From assembly GCF_018215265.2 (NCBI RefSeq), contig NZ_CP136562.1, positions 496,001-560,000 of the forward strand: 64,000 bases of DNA. Reading direction: 5' to 3'. Position 1 is the first letter of the stretch; each line of letters starts with the position of its first letter. Under the pieces are notes generated by a model, which did no database searches, was not told the origin of the DNA, and saw only the letters and a program-made list of their open reading frames with translations. Below are positions 43,415-52,049 of the stretch, piece by piece. The position numbers and the translations under genes were made by a program. This DNA comes from Paenarthrobacter sp. GOM3 (GTDB lineage Bacteria; Actinomycetota; Actinomycetes; Actinomycetales; Micrococcaceae).

Positions 43415-45334
43415 TTGAGATCACCATCGCTCGCCCGTATCGCAGTTGCCGGCACGCTGAGTCTGGGCCTCCTGACCGGTCTCGGCCTTCCCGCAACCGC
43501 CGCCCCCATCCCACCCACCAACCCAACGGCAACTCCGGGCACCTTCATGGAGGCCAACATCGGCGCGGACCGCACCGCCGCAAACTTCTTTTACCGGATC
43601 CCCGCCTTGACGTATTTGGGCAATAACGTGGTGCTAGCTGCCTGGGATGGCCGTCCCGGATCCGCTGCGGATGCGCCGAACCCGAACTCGATAGTGCAGC
43701 GCCGCAGCACTGATGGCGGGCAAACGTGGGGGCCTGTCACGGTCATTGCCGCCGGACATGTTGCCGACGCCAGCGGACCAAAGTACGGATACAGCGACCC
43801 CTCCTACGTCTACGACGCCGAGACCGGCAAAGTCTTCGCCTTCTTCGTGTACTCCAAGGACCAGGGCTTCGGTGGCAGCCAATTCGGAAACAGCGACGCC
43901 GACCGGACAGTGATCTCTTCCGCGGTCATCGAATCCTCTGACAGCGGCGTCACGTGGAGCCAGCCGCGGCTCATCACCAACGTCACCAAACCCGGAATCA
44001 GCAAGACAAGCCCCGTGGCCGGGGACGTCCGTTCCAACTTTGCCTCTTCCGGCGAAGGCATCCAGCTCAAGTACGGCCAGTACAAGGGCCGTTTGATCCA
44101 GCAGTATGCCGGTGATGTCCGCCAGGCTGACGGCACCAACAAAATCCAGGCCTACTCTGTCTACTCCGATGACCACGGGGCCACCTGGAAGAAGGGCGCC
44201 AATGTCGGCGATCGGATGGACGAAAACAAGACCGTTGAACTCTCCGACGGCCGTGTGCTCCTGAACTCCCGCGACAACGCCAATCAGGGGTACCGCAAGG
44301 TGGCCATCTCCACCGACGGCGGGGTGACGTACGGTCCCGTCACGCAGGACACTGAGCTCCCGGACCCCGCCAACAACGGCTCCATATCGCGGATGTTCCC
44401 GGATGCGGCGCCGGGCTCGGCGGACGCCAAAAAGCTGATCTTCACCAACGCCAACTCCAAGACCGGCCGCGAAAACGTGTCCGCCCGCGTCTCCTGCGAC
44501 GACGGCGCCACCTGGCCGGGCGTCCGCACCATCCGTTCGGGATTCTCTGCCTACTCCACTATCACCCGGATGGCCGCGGGCACGTTCGGAGTCCTCTACG
44601 AGGGCAACTACACCGACAACATGCCCTTCGCTAAGTTCGATGACGCGTGGCTGAACTACGCCTGCACCCCGCTGTCCGTTCCGGCCGTCACCCTGGCTCC
44701 GGGTGCCATCCAGCAGGTGCCAGTGACCGTCACCAACCAGGAAGCCGGCACCCTGTCCGGTGCGACGGCTACTGTCTACACACCCAGCGGCTGGTCGGCC
44801 ACCACTGTGAGCGTTCCTTCCCTGCAACCAGGAGCCTCAACCACCGTCAACGTAGCCCTCACCGCGCCCGCCAACGCGAGCGGACCGCAGAACCTCAACG
44901 CGGCATTCACGACGACGGATGGCCGGGTTTCGCAGTTCACCTTCACCGCGACCGTGCCCGTGGCCCCGCAGGTGGGCCTGACCATCACCGGAACGGCGCC
45001 AAGCCGCGATGTCGTCGCCAGCCCGTACCAGGTGGGTGAAGCGCTCAGCTACTCCTTCAACGTCAAGAGCACCGCCAACGTCACGGCCAACTCGGTACCC
45101 CTTTCCGGGACATTCGACTCCGGCTTCCTGCCGCCGTCGGCCCCCAACTGCCGGTACCTCAACCTGGCCGCGGGCGCGAGCTATAACTGCACCACTGCCA
45201 AGCACATCATCACGGCAGCCGACGTGGATCGCGGCTACTTCATACCGCAGGCGAGCTTCAGCATCACTGCCAGCGCGACGCCGTCGATCACCAAAACAGT
45301 CCCGTTCACGGGAGCTTCGGTGGCCCTCCGCTGA
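43415..45334 (+). CDS. Secreted exo-alpha-sialidase (GH33)
   Basis: Exported glycosidase of 639 residues that releases terminal sialic acids. A signal peptide (cleavage near PATAAPI, about 30) is followed by the six-bladed propeller: FYRIP with Arg61 of the arginine triad, and Asp boxes STDGGQTW, SSDSGVTW, SDDHGATW, STDGGVTYG and SCDDGATW. After about residue 420 two beta-sandwich domains follow (a NEW3-like one with VPVTVTNQEAGTLSGATATV). There is no LPXTG anchor, so the enzyme is released. TTG 43415 has GAAAGGA upstream. A strong terminator follows. Confidence 0.9.
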   Translation: MRSPSLARIAVAGTLSLGLLTGLGLPATAAPIPPTNPTATPGTFMEANIGADRTAANFFYRIPALTYLGNNVVLAAWDGRPGSAADAPNPNSIVQRRSTDGGQTWGPVTVIAAGHVADASGPKYGYSDPSYVYDAETGKVFAFFVYSKDQGFGGSQFGNSDADRTVISSAVIESSDSGVTWSQPRLITNVTKPGISKTSPVAGDVRSNFASSGEGIQLKYGQYKGRLIQQYAGDVRQADGTNKIQAYSVYSDDHGATWKKGANVGDRMDENKTVELSDGRVLLNSRDNANQGYRKVAISTDGGVTYGPVTQDTELPDPANNGSISRMFPDAAPGSADAKKLIFTNANSKTGRENVSARVSCDDGATWPGVRTIRSGFSAYSTITRMAAGTFGVLYEGNYTDNMPFAKFDDAWLNYACTPLSVPAVTLAPGAIQQVPVTVTNQEAGTLSGATATVYTPSGWSATTVSVPSLQPGASTTVNVALTAPANASGPQNLNAAFTTTDGRVSQFTFTATVPVAPQVGLTITGTAPSRDVVASPYQVGEALSYSFNVKSTANVTANSVPLSGTFDSGFLPPSAPNCRYLNLAAGASYNCTTAKHIITAADVDRGYFIPQASFSITASATPSITKTVPFTGASVALR

Positions 45335-45360
45335 TGACGCAGCATGACCGGGCATGACCG

Positions 45361-45394
45361 CAACGGACTGCAGGAGATTTCCTGCAGTCCGTTG
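45361..45394 (+). terminator. Terminator of the sialidase gene
   Basis: Perfect 15-bp stem CAACGGACTGCAGGA (45361-45375) with TCCTGCAGTCCGTTG (45380-45394), 4-nt loop, then TGTTTGTTG. Confidence 0.9.
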
Positions 45395-45506
45395 TGTTTG
45401 TTGTGTGACGGATCACCCTTTGCATGACAAGACAAATTTCCTGAAATGTGCTGTATGTCATATTGGCCTCTCACTAGGTACTCTGTGACTCGACTGGTTG
45501 CGCGCG

Positions 45507-45525
45507 TTTGACAAGAACTGTCAAA
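45507..45525 (+). promoter_or_regulatory. TTTGACA-N5-TGTCAAA inverted repeat upstream of the subtilase
   Basis: Perfect 7-bp arms (45507-45513, 45519-45525) about 75 bp before the protease start; a further half-like GTTGACA lies at 45543-45549. It could be an operator or an overlapping -35 pair. The binding protein is unknown. Confidence 0.4.
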
Positions 45526-45598
45526 GGTTCAACCAACTCAAAGTTGACAGGCCCCGGCGATGGAGCCCGGGCCTCCTCAGTGAAAGGTGCAACCACAC

Positions 45599-48500
45599 GT
45601 GAAACCACAAGGAAAGAGCTTCGCCAGAAGCGGGAGCCTCCGGAAGGCCGCGGCGATCGCCGTCGGACTGCCGCTGCTGCTCTCGTCGATGGCGATGCCG
45701 GCCCAGGCCGCTCCCGCCCCGGAGACCCCCGGAAATGTCGCAGGCGTGGCCAAGAAGAACCTTGACCCCAGCGCCTACAAGGACGGCCGTTACATGGTGG
45801 TCCTCGCCGAAAAGCCTGCGGCCACTTACGACGGCGGCACGGCTGGTCTCGCGCCCACCAAGCCGGAGGAGGGCAAAAAGCTCGACGCCGACAGCGCAGA
45901 GGTGAAGGAATACCAGTCGCACCTGCAGCAGAAGCAGCAGGAAGTCGCCAAGCAGGAAAACGTGAACATCAAGCGTGAGTTCACCACTGCCGTCAACGGT
46001 TTCAGCGCGAACCTCACCGCCGACCAGGCCATCAACCTTGCCAAGGACCCCAAGGTCCTCATGGTTGCACCCGACACGCAGTACGCACCGGACTACTCAA
46101 CCAGCGACTTCCTCAAGCTCAGCGGCCCCAACGGAACCTGGGCCACCCAGTACGGCGGGCAGGAAAACGCCGGCAAGGGAACTGTTGTTGGCGTGATCGA
46201 CACCGGCTACACCCCCTCCAACCCATTCTTCGCCGGCGAGCCCGTGGGCCCGCTGGTGGGCAACGCCCAGGTGGGCGTTCCTTACCGGACGGCAGACGGC
46301 AAGATCGCCATGCTCAAGGCCGACGGTGACACGTTCGTTGGCGAATGCCAGCCCGGAACTGGCACGGGTGCTGATTACGATGGCAGCGCCTGCAACTCCA
46401 AGGTCCTCAGCACCCACTACTTCGCCGACGCCTTCCTTGACACCGTGGCACCGGAAAACCGGGCTCCGGAAGAAGTCATTTCCGCAGTGGACGTTGCCAG
46501 CCACGGCACCCACACGGCAAGCACAGCCGCAGGTAACGCCAACGTTGACGCCGTGGTGGACGGCCGCAGCTTCGGAACCACCAGCGGCATCGCACCCGCT
46601 GCCAAGCTCTCCATCTACAAGGTCTGCTGGGAAGACACCGACCCCGCCACCGGTGGCTGCTACGGCTCCGCTTCCGTGGACGCGATCGAGCAGGCCATCC
46701 TGGATGGCGTGGACGTGCTGAACTACTCCATCTCCGGCTCAACCACCACCACTACGGACCCCGTCTCGCTGGCATTCCTGTCGGCAGCATCGGCAGGCAT
46801 TTTCGTGGCCGCCTCGGCTGGTAACTCCGGTCCCACCGCCAGCACCGTGAACCACGGCGCACCCTGGCTGACCACGGTTGCCGCTACCTCCTTCTCCCAG
46901 GAGCTCCAGGGCACGGTTGAATTCTCCGACGGCAGCAAGTACCGCGGAGCCAGCATTATGAACCGTGAGGTGACCGGGGCCGGCGTCGTGCTTTCCACCG
47001 GTGCCGCAAGCGGCCAAGGCGATGCTGCCCTCTGTGCCCCCGGCTCGCTTGACCCGGCAAAGGTTGCCGGCAAGGTTGTTGTCTGTGACCGCGGCGTGGT
47101 TGACCGGACGGCCAAGAGCGCCGAGGTCCTGCGTGGCGGTGGCGTCGGCATGATCCTGGTGAACCTGACCGATTCCTCGCTGGATACCGACAAGCACGCG
47201 ATCCCCACGGTCCACGTGAACCCGCCCGCAACGCAGGCCATCAAGGACAAGATCAACGCCAACCCGGCCGTCACCGTGTCCCTGCTCAACCGCGATACCA
47301 CGGGCTTGCCTGCCGAGGCCCAACCGCAGATCGCCGGGTTCTCGTCCCGCGGTCCGCTCCTCGCTACGGACTCGGACCTGCTAAAGCCTGACGTTTCCGC
47401 TCCCGGCGTCGCCATTCTTGCCGGCGTTTCGCCGATCGGAACCGGCGGGGACAACTTCGGCTTCATGTCCGGAACGTCCATGGCCTCCCCGCACGTCGCC
47501 GGTTTCGGTGCCCTGATCCTGGGCAAGAACCCGAAGTGGTCCCCGGCCACGGTGAAGTCCGCCATGATGACCACCGCAGGACCGGTCAAGCTGGCCAACG
47601 GTGCCATCAACAAGGACGTCTTCGCTACCGGTGCCGGCCAGGTTGATCCTGCGAAGGTCCTCAGCCCCGGCCTCGTCTATGACGCAACCACCGAGGACTA
47701 CCTGAAGTTCATCCAGGGCACCGGCATGGACCTGGGCATGGAAGGCCTCGGCACCACCGCGCCGCGCGACATGAACGTTCCATCGTTCGCGCTGGGCAAC
47801 CTCGCAGGCAAGATCGAGGTCACCCGCACCGTAACCGCCCTGACGCCCGGTCTCTACCGGGCATCGGTCAACGTTCCGGGCGTCAACGTCAAGGTCACTC
47901 CGTCAGTGCTGAACTTCGGTGCTCCGGGTGAGAAGAAGACGTTCAAGGTGCAGTTCGAAAACAACAACGCAGCCCTGGGCAAGTTCGCCATGGGTTCGCT
48001 GAGCTGGACGGGTGCCAACAAGACCGTCACCTCGCCGATCGCCGTCCGCCCGCAGTCCGTCATTGCGGACAAGGCGCTGGCGTTCACGGGAACGGGCCCC
48101 AACGGCTCAGCAGCCATCAACATCACCTCCGGCACCAACCTTCCGGTGGGAGTGACCATTGATGGACTGTCCAAGGCCGATTCCTCGGCAGTGGAACTGG
48201 TTCCCGGCCCATTTGCGGGCGAGACCAACGCGTCCAACTTCGTGAAGAAGGTGACCGTGGGTGAGGGCAGTGCGCTGGCCAAGTTCTCGGTCATCTCATC
48301 CAACGACGCCGCGGACTTCGACATGCTGGTCCTGACGCCCTCCGGCCAGCAGTTGCCTGCAGCGACAGCCTCCGCCAGTGAAACACTGTCGGTTCCCAAC
48401 CCGGCTGCGGGCGACTACTACGTCTTCGCCAACCTCTACGCAAGCCCCAACAACCAGGCCACCAAGGCCACTGTTGATGCCGCCGTACTGGGAGCGAACC

Positions 48501-48775
48501 AGGGTAACGCCACGGTGACGCCGAATCCGATCCGCCTCGCCAACGGCAAGACCGGCCAGGTTTCGCTGAACTGGAAGAACCTGGAGCCGGGCTCCTACAT
48601 TGGCCGCCTGACCTTCGCAGGGACCAGCGAACCAAGCTTCGTCACGGTCCTGATCAACCCGGGCGGAACCGTAGTGGTTCCGGACGATGAGGACCCGAAG
48701 AAGGACAAGAAAGACAAGAAGAACCACGGCAAGATCCGTGGAGACGAGCCGACACAGAGCAACAACGCTGGCTAG
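45599..48775 (+). CDS. Secreted subtilisin-like serine protease (S8, PA and PPC domains)
   Basis: Large exported protease of about 1058 residues. A signal peptide (ending AQAAPAP) precedes an I9-type propeptide (YMVVLAEKPAATY to VLMVAPDTQYAPD). The S8 domain has Asp201 (VVGVIDTGY), His302 (SHGTHTAS) and Ser627 (GTSMASPH), with a protease-associated insert (GKVVVCDRGVVDRTAKS) between His and Ser. Fibronectin-like and PPC-type domains follow, and the C-terminus is Lys/Asp-rich without a sortase motif. GTG 45599 is chosen over the in-frame GTG 45587, which overlaps the AAAGG site. It faces an operon encoding two SSI-like inhibitor proteins, a likely functional partner set. Confidence 0.92.
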   Translation: MKPQGKSFARSGSLRKAAAIAVGLPLLLSSMAMPAQAAPAPETPGNVAGVAKKNLDPSAYKDGRYMVVLAEKPAATYDGGTAGLAPTKPEEGKKLDADSAEVKEYQSHLQQKQQEVAKQENVNIKREFTTAVNGFSANLTADQAINLAKDPKVLMVAPDTQYAPDYSTSDFLKLSGPNGTWATQYGGQENAGKGTVVGVIDTGYTPSNPFFAGEPVGPLVGNAQVGVPYRTADGKIAMLKADGDTFVGECQPGTGTGADYDGSACNSKVLSTHYFADAFLDTVAPENRAPEEVISAVDVASHGTHTASTAAGNANVDAVVDGRSFGTTSGIAPAAKLSIYKVCWEDTDPATGGCYGSASVDAIEQAILDGVDVLNYSISGSTTTTTDPVSLAFLSAASAGIFVAASAGNSGPTASTVNHGAPWLTTVAATSFSQELQGTVEFSDGSKYRGASIMNREVTGAGVVLSTGAASGQGDAALCAPGSLDPAKVAGKVVVCDRGVVDRTAKSAEVLRGGGVGMILVNLTDSSLDTDKHAIPTVHVNPPATQAIKDKINANPAVTVSLLNRDTTGLPAEAQPQIAGFSSRGPLLATDSDLLKPDVSAPGVAILAGVSPIGTGGDNFGFMSGTSMASPHVAGFGALILGKNPKWSPATVKSAMMTTAGPVKLANGAINKDVFATGAGQVDPAKVLSPGLVYDATTEDYLKFIQGTGMDLGMEGLGTTAPRDMNVPSFALGNLAGKIEVTRTVTALTPGLYRASVNVPGVNVKVTPSVLNFGAPGEKKTFKVQFENNNAALGKFAMGSLSWTGANKTVTSPIAVRPQSVIADKALAFTGTGPNGSAAINITSGTNLPVGVTIDGLSKADSSAVELVPGPFAGETNASNFVKKVTVGEGSALAKFSVISSNDAADFDMLVLTPSGQQLPAATASASETLSVPNPAAGDYYVFANLYASPNNQATKATVDAAVLGANQGNATVTPNPIRLANGKTGQVSLNWKNLEPGSYIGRLTFAGTSEPSFVTVLINPGGTVVVPDDEDPKKDKKDKKNHGKIRGDEPTQSNNAG

Positions 48776-48795
48776 TCCGGCTTGATCCAATAAGC

Positions 48796-48829
48796 ACAGT
48801 GGCCGGTGGGATTTCCCACCGGCCACTGT
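48796..48829. terminator. Bidirectional terminator
   Basis: 15-bp stem ACAGTGGCCGGTGGG (48796-48810) with CCCACCGGCCACTGT (48815-48829) and a T-run after it. It serves the subtilase and the converging inhibitor-like gene. Confidence 0.92.
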
Positions 48830-48855
48830 TGTTTTTTGCTGACTTTTTTCTGCCC

Positions 48856-49260
48856 CTACACGGCGCCGGATGCGCCGCCGGTATTGCCAAGCAACGCCGC
48901 CACCGCTTTCCAGCGCGCGATCTCGCAGCCGTCGGTCCGGCTGAAGTGACTATGGACTTTCCGTCCGCGGAACCAGCCCTTAACCACGGCAACCTGCGGG
49001 CCACCGTATTGCTGGGTGCAAATCCTGTCCGGACGAGGTTCCGGGAAGAAGATTTCCTCCCCGAACTGCTCGACGGCGGCAAGCGCCGCAGCCGCGTCCG
49101 GCAGGTTCGAGTCCAGTGACTTCGGGTCGGGCGAGAGGACGCCGCCCGCGGACCGAAGGTGGAACTCCCGGCCCTCAGCGCCTGGTGCCTCTGTCAACGT
49201 GACTGTCAGGTCGACGTCGTACTCGCTCTTGCCTTCGTCAATGGTGTTGTCGGAAACCAT
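48856..49260 (-). CDS. SSI-like domain protein without signal peptide
   Basis: Protein of 134 residues resembling the Streptomyces subtilisin inhibitor fold (I16). DLTVTLTEAPGAEGREFHLRS, DRICTQQYGGPQVAVVKGWFRGRKVHSHFSRTDGCEIARW and the C-terminal helix parallel the lipoprotein encoded two genes upstream (50215-50739). Only the second disulfide pair remains (Cys81, Cys112); the first pair is missing. There is no signal peptide, so the protein should stay in the cytoplasm, unlike classical SSI. It is the last gene of a three-gene minus-strand operon that converges on a secreted subtilase. Confidence 0.72.
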   Translation of the reverse strand: MVSDNTIDEGKSEYDVDLTVTLTEAPGAEGREFHLRSAGGVLSPDPKSLDSNLPDAAAALAAVEQFGEEIFFPEPRPDRICTQQYGGPQVAVVKGWFRGRKVHSHFSRTDGCEIARWKAVAALLGNTGGASGAV

Positions 49261-49289
49261 GGTGACCTTTCGCTGGTGGCGTCGGGTGC

Positions 49290-50228
49290 TCAGGCAGCCA
49301 GGCCGCTCAGCTCGTCCAAGAGCGGCCCTACTGCGTCGAGCACACGGGTCCGCAGCTCCTGGGATTCGGCCGCGAAAGCCCGCTGGTATTCAACGTACTC
49401 GGCCTTGCCCTGCGGTGTCTCGATCCTGATGGGTGGGTAGCCCCATTCTTCGAGATCGTACGGTGAGGCCTGCATGTCCATGGCCCGGATCCGCCACGAC
49501 AACTCGAAGCAGTCCATCACCAGCTCACTTGGCAGCGCAGGCGTCAGCTTGTATGCCCATTTGTAGAGGTCCATGTTGGCGTGCAGGCAGCCCGGCTGTT
49601 CCATGGTCCGCTGGTTCTCGCGCGTGGGCGTGAGCTCGTTCAGGGGCAGGGCGTCCGGGGTGTAGAAGCGGAAGGCATCGAAATGGGAGCAGCGGATGCG
49701 GTTCTGTTCCACCACGGCGTCCGTGCCTTGGCCGCCGAGCCTCAGCTGGAGGTATTCATGCCGCAGCTCGAACTTCTCCTGACGGTAGACCATGGCCCAC
49801 TCGTGCAAGCCGAAACAGCCGAATTGGGCCGGGCGCTTGGAGGTTCCCGCAAGGATGATTCCGGCGAACCTGACGGCCTCGGCGCGGTCCGCCAGGAAGC
49901 TGCCGCGGTCGAAGGCGACCGCAGGCGTTCCGGCGGGCAGGCCCGCGGCGGCGAGTTCGTCGTCGTCGGCTGTCCGGTAGAACTTCCAGTTGGCGCGCTC
50001 AAGGGCGCGGTCGCCGCTGAGAAGCACTGCCTGGCCGGGATGCCAGCGCAGCAACTGTCCTGGTTTTTGGGTGTAATACGTGAAGAGGAAATCCTCCACC
50101 GGGTGTTTCTTGCCGGCCGAACGCCGGGCCAGGTACGGGTCGGCGTAGCGCGCCACGCGGGCATGATGGGCTGCCTCCAGCCCGAGCCATTGCTCCTGGG
50201 GGAGGTGTCGGAGGCTAGACGCCGCCAT
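49290..50228 (-). CDS. Conserved actinobacterial protein of unknown function
   Basis: Cytoplasmic protein of 312 residues. Conserved-looking blocks are HHARVARYADPYLARRSAGKKHPVEDFLFTYY, LRRWHPG-like LLRWHPGQAVLL, FGCFGLHEWAMVYR, IRCSHFDAFRFYT, and a late MDLYKWAYKLTPALPSELVMDCFELSWRIRAMDMQASPYDL. Homologues are, as I recall, often labelled '3-methyladenine DNA glycosylase', but I see no helix-hairpin-helix or other glycosylase motif, so the label is doubtful. It lies between two SSI-like genes, overlapping the upstream one by 14 bases and 29 bp from the downstream one. Confidence 0.65.
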   Translation of the reverse strand: MAASSLRHLPQEQWLGLEAAHHARVARYADPYLARRSAGKKHPVEDFLFTYYTQKPGQLLRWHPGQAVLLSGDRALERANWKFYRTADDDELAAAGLPAGTPAVAFDRGSFLADRAEAVRFAGIILAGTSKRPAQFGCFGLHEWAMVYRQEKFELRHEYLQLRLGGQGTDAVVEQNRIRCSHFDAFRFYTPDALPLNELTPTRENQRTMEQPGCLHANMDLYKWAYKLTPALPSELVMDCFELSWRIRAMDMQASPYDLEEWGYPPIRIETPQGKAEYVEYQRAFAAESQELRTRVLDAVGPLLDELSGLAA

Positions 50229-50739
50229 CTGAACCGAGAATACTCTTGGCGGCGTCCCACATGGCGATCTGGCAACCGTCCGTGCGGCTGAAGGCGGCCG
50301 TCACTTCCTTGCCGTCCACGGCGCCTGTCACCTTGGCTGTTGCCGGGCCACCGATCTGCTGCGTGCACATCTGGTCCGTCCGGGGTGGGGTGGGGCTCAG
50401 GATGGCGGGGTTGTTCTTGATCGTGGCGCAGGCTTCAGCGGGGGACGGGTGCTTGCTTTCCGCCGCGGGCTTCCCATCGGCGCAAACAAGCGTGAAGGTC
50501 TTGGCTGCGGCTTCCGGGGTTTCCATGAGCGTGATGGACAGTTCGGCGTTGCCGCTGCTGCTGCTTGTTGGAGCGCTGCTTGCAGGACTGCTGCTTGCAG
50601 GAGCGGACGACGACGGTGCCTGGGTTGCGCTGCCAGTGGAACCTGGGGTGGGGGTGCCCGCGCATGCCACAAGGCCGGCAACGGTCAACACGGTCAGTGC
50701 CGGTACCGCTATTAGGGGGCGAACGAATCGCATGCGCAT
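50215..50739 (-). CDS. SSI-like protease-inhibitor lipoprotein
   Basis: Exported protein of 174 residues. The lipobox AGLVAC places the lipidated Cys at 26. A Ser/Ala/Pro linker (about 35-63) leads to a domain resembling the Streptomyces subtilisin inhibitor: Cys86 and Cys104 (TLVCADG...HPSPAEACATI), Cys125 and Cys156 (QMCTQQIGGPATAKVTGAVDGKEVTAAFSRTDGCQIAMW). These four match the two SSI disulfides. A membrane-anchored inhibitor could protect the cell surface from the nearby secreted subtilase, which is inference. ATG 50739 is preferred because AGGAG lies 5 nt ahead. Confidence 0.78.
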   Translation of the reverse strand: MRMRFVRPLIAVPALTVLTVAGLVACAGTPTPGSTGSATQAPSSSAPASSSPASSAPTSSSSGNAELSITLMETPEAAAKTFTLVCADGKPAAESKHPSPAEACATIKNNPAILSPTPPRTDQMCTQQIGGPATAKVTGAVDGKEVTAAFSRTDGCQIAMWDAAKSILGSDGGV

Positions 50740-50833
50740 GGGATCTCCTGGGTTTGCGTCCATTTTACGTGGCACTTTTGGTGCTTTACGCCGGTGTTCT
50801 CTCCCAAGCAGAACACCGGTGCCCGGCGCTTGG

Positions 50834-51295
50834 CTAGGGGTTGCGCTGGGTAGTGGCTATCAACCCGATCATGGCCTGGTGAAGCTCCGCCACCTCTTCG
50901 CGGCTGAGTTGCAGGCGCTCGCGGATCTGCCCGGGGACCGCCGTGGCTTGTTCACGCAGGGCGGCGCCCTTCGGCGTCAGATTGATGGCCAGAGCACGTT
51001 CGTTGCCGGGCACGCGCTCGCGGGTGATGAGCTCGGCGTCCTCCAGCCTTTTCAGCAAAGGGGAGAGGGTAGCGGGCTCGTGGAGGAGGCTGTCGCTGAT
51101 GTCCTTGAGCGTCCGGGGGCTTCGTTCCCAGAGGGCCAGCATCACCAGGTACTGGGGATGGGTAAGTCCCAGCTTCTCCAGGACAGGCTTATAGATGCCG
51201 ACGACGCTCCGGGACGCCACGGTCAGTGCGAAGCACAGCTGACGCTCCAGAAGGAGGTCATCGGTTTCCTCGGTGGTTTCGCTGACGCTGGTCAT
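50834..51295 (-). CDS. MarR-family regulator, OhrR-like peroxide sensor
   Basis: Regulator of 153 residues with a winged helix (HPQYLVMLALWERSPRTLKDISDSLLHEPATLSPLLKRLEDAELITRER). The N-terminal LERQLCFALTVASRSVVGIYKPVLEKLGLTHPQY closely parallels OhrR, including the peroxide-reactive Cys (here Cys21). OhrR represses an organic-hydroperoxide peroxiredoxin gene (ohr) and is released on Cys oxidation. No ohr gene lies next to it here. ATG 51295 with AAGGA ahead is preferred over the upstream 51313. A TTAGTGCACTAA palindrome is in the divergent promoter region. Confidence 0.85.
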   Translation of the reverse strand: MTSVSETTEETDDLLLERQLCFALTVASRSVVGIYKPVLEKLGLTHPQYLVMLALWERSPRTLKDISDSLLHEPATLSPLLKRLEDAELITRERVPGNERALAINLTPKGAALREQATAVPGQIRERLQLSREEVAELHQAMIGLIATTQRNP

Positions 51296-51325
51296 GTCTT
51301 TCCTTCCCGACACCCTGCGGATTAG

Positions 51326-51337
51326 TTAGTGCACTAA
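51326..51337. promoter_or_regulatory. MarR-type operator palindrome
   Basis: TTAGTGCACTAA is a perfect 12-bp palindrome, flanked by ATTAG on both sides, lying 31 bp before the OhrR-like gene and 54 bp before the divergent small gene. This fits autoregulation and control of the divergent gene. Confidence 0.65.
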
Positions 51338-51390
51338 TGATTAGCGTACTATGAAGGAGTTGAACCGTCTAAAAGAGGAGTCGATCAAGC

Positions 51391-51615
51391 GTGGCAAAGG
51401 AATCCCTAACCCGGAAGTTCATGCGCGCCACAGGGAAGTTCCGGATCATTTTCGGCCCGGCGCAGAGCGGTTCCCTCGACCACGAGATGACCGAGGCCAA
51501 CCGGCAGTTGTTGGCCCAGCGCCAGGCCGAGACCCAGCAGTGGGAAACCCTGCGCCGCCCCGACGGCAGCACCTACGTGGTGCCCCGCAATCCGGACGAC
51601 AAGTCCCTGCGCTAA
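51391..51615 (+). CDS. Small hypothetical protein, divergent from the OhrR-like gene
   Basis: Protein of 74 residues: a basic N-terminus (MAKESLTRKFMRATGKFRIIFGPAQSG), a Gln/Glu-rich middle and a C-terminal WETLRRPDGSTYVVPRNPDDKS. It has no signal peptide or helix across the membrane. GAGGAG lies 10 nt before GTG 51391. It shares the FGPA and G..Y.V.RN features with the next small gene (51713-51949), so the two look like distant paralogues. The function is unknown. Confidence 0.65.
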   Translation: MAKESLTRKFMRATGKFRIIFGPAQSGSLDHEMTEANRQLLAQRQAETQQWETLRRPDGSTYVVPRNPDDKSLR

Positions 51616-51712
51616 GCCCCCCACGGCGGGTGATCCGGGCGTAAAATTGCCTCACTGAACGGCACCGCGTCAGCCCTGCCGCGCTTCTCTCTCCTGTGGA
51701 AAGGGGGTGGAG

Positions 51713-51949
51713 ATGATGGGACGCAGATTGGAAGGCTTCCAGCACGTCACAGAGCGGCTGCAATACGTCTTTGGACCCGCGACGCACGGCGATACGGACA
51801 GTCCTGTGGTGCACAGGCACGATGACTTCGAGACTGCTTCGGAGGAAGACCTGAAGAACTTCGATGTCGAGACCGACTCTCAGGGGCATCACTACGCTGT
51901 ACGCAACAACGATCCAGGTCCAACCAGCACCGACTACTCAATGAAGTAG
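51713..51949 (+). CDS. Small hypothetical protein, paralogue of its neighbour
   Basis: Acidic protein of 78 residues with FQHVTERLQYVFGPATHGD near the start and FDVETDSQGHHYAVRNNDPG near the end, matching the layout of the protein encoded at 51391-51615. AAAGGGGGTGG stands directly upstream; ATG 51713 or 51716 may be used. No domain is recognised. It is followed by a stress-type motif and the LapA-domain gene. Confidence 0.62.
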   Translation: MMGRRLEGFQHVTERLQYVFGPATHGDTDSPVVHRHDDFETASEEDLKNFDVETDSQGHHYAVRNNDPGPTSTDYSMK

Positions 51950-51994
51950 GCACTGGTTCGCCCCACTTTAGTCACGCCCCTGTCCTCAAATAAG

Positions 51995-52006
51995 TAAGCA
52001 TGCTTA
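51995..52006 (+). promoter_or_regulatory. TAAGCATGCTTA palindrome upstream of the LapA-domain gene
   Basis: Perfect 12-bp palindrome, 43 bp before ATG 52050, nearly identical to 42264-42275 before the catalase gene. Confidence 0.45.
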
Positions 52007-52049
52007 TGATGTTTACGAACGACATCAGCCGACGGGTAGGGGTCCAACC

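Noticed and set aside
49290..50228. 3-methyladenine DNA glycosylase
   Set aside because: The label is remembered from database annotation, but no glycosylase motif or active-site pattern is visible, so it is left as unknown.
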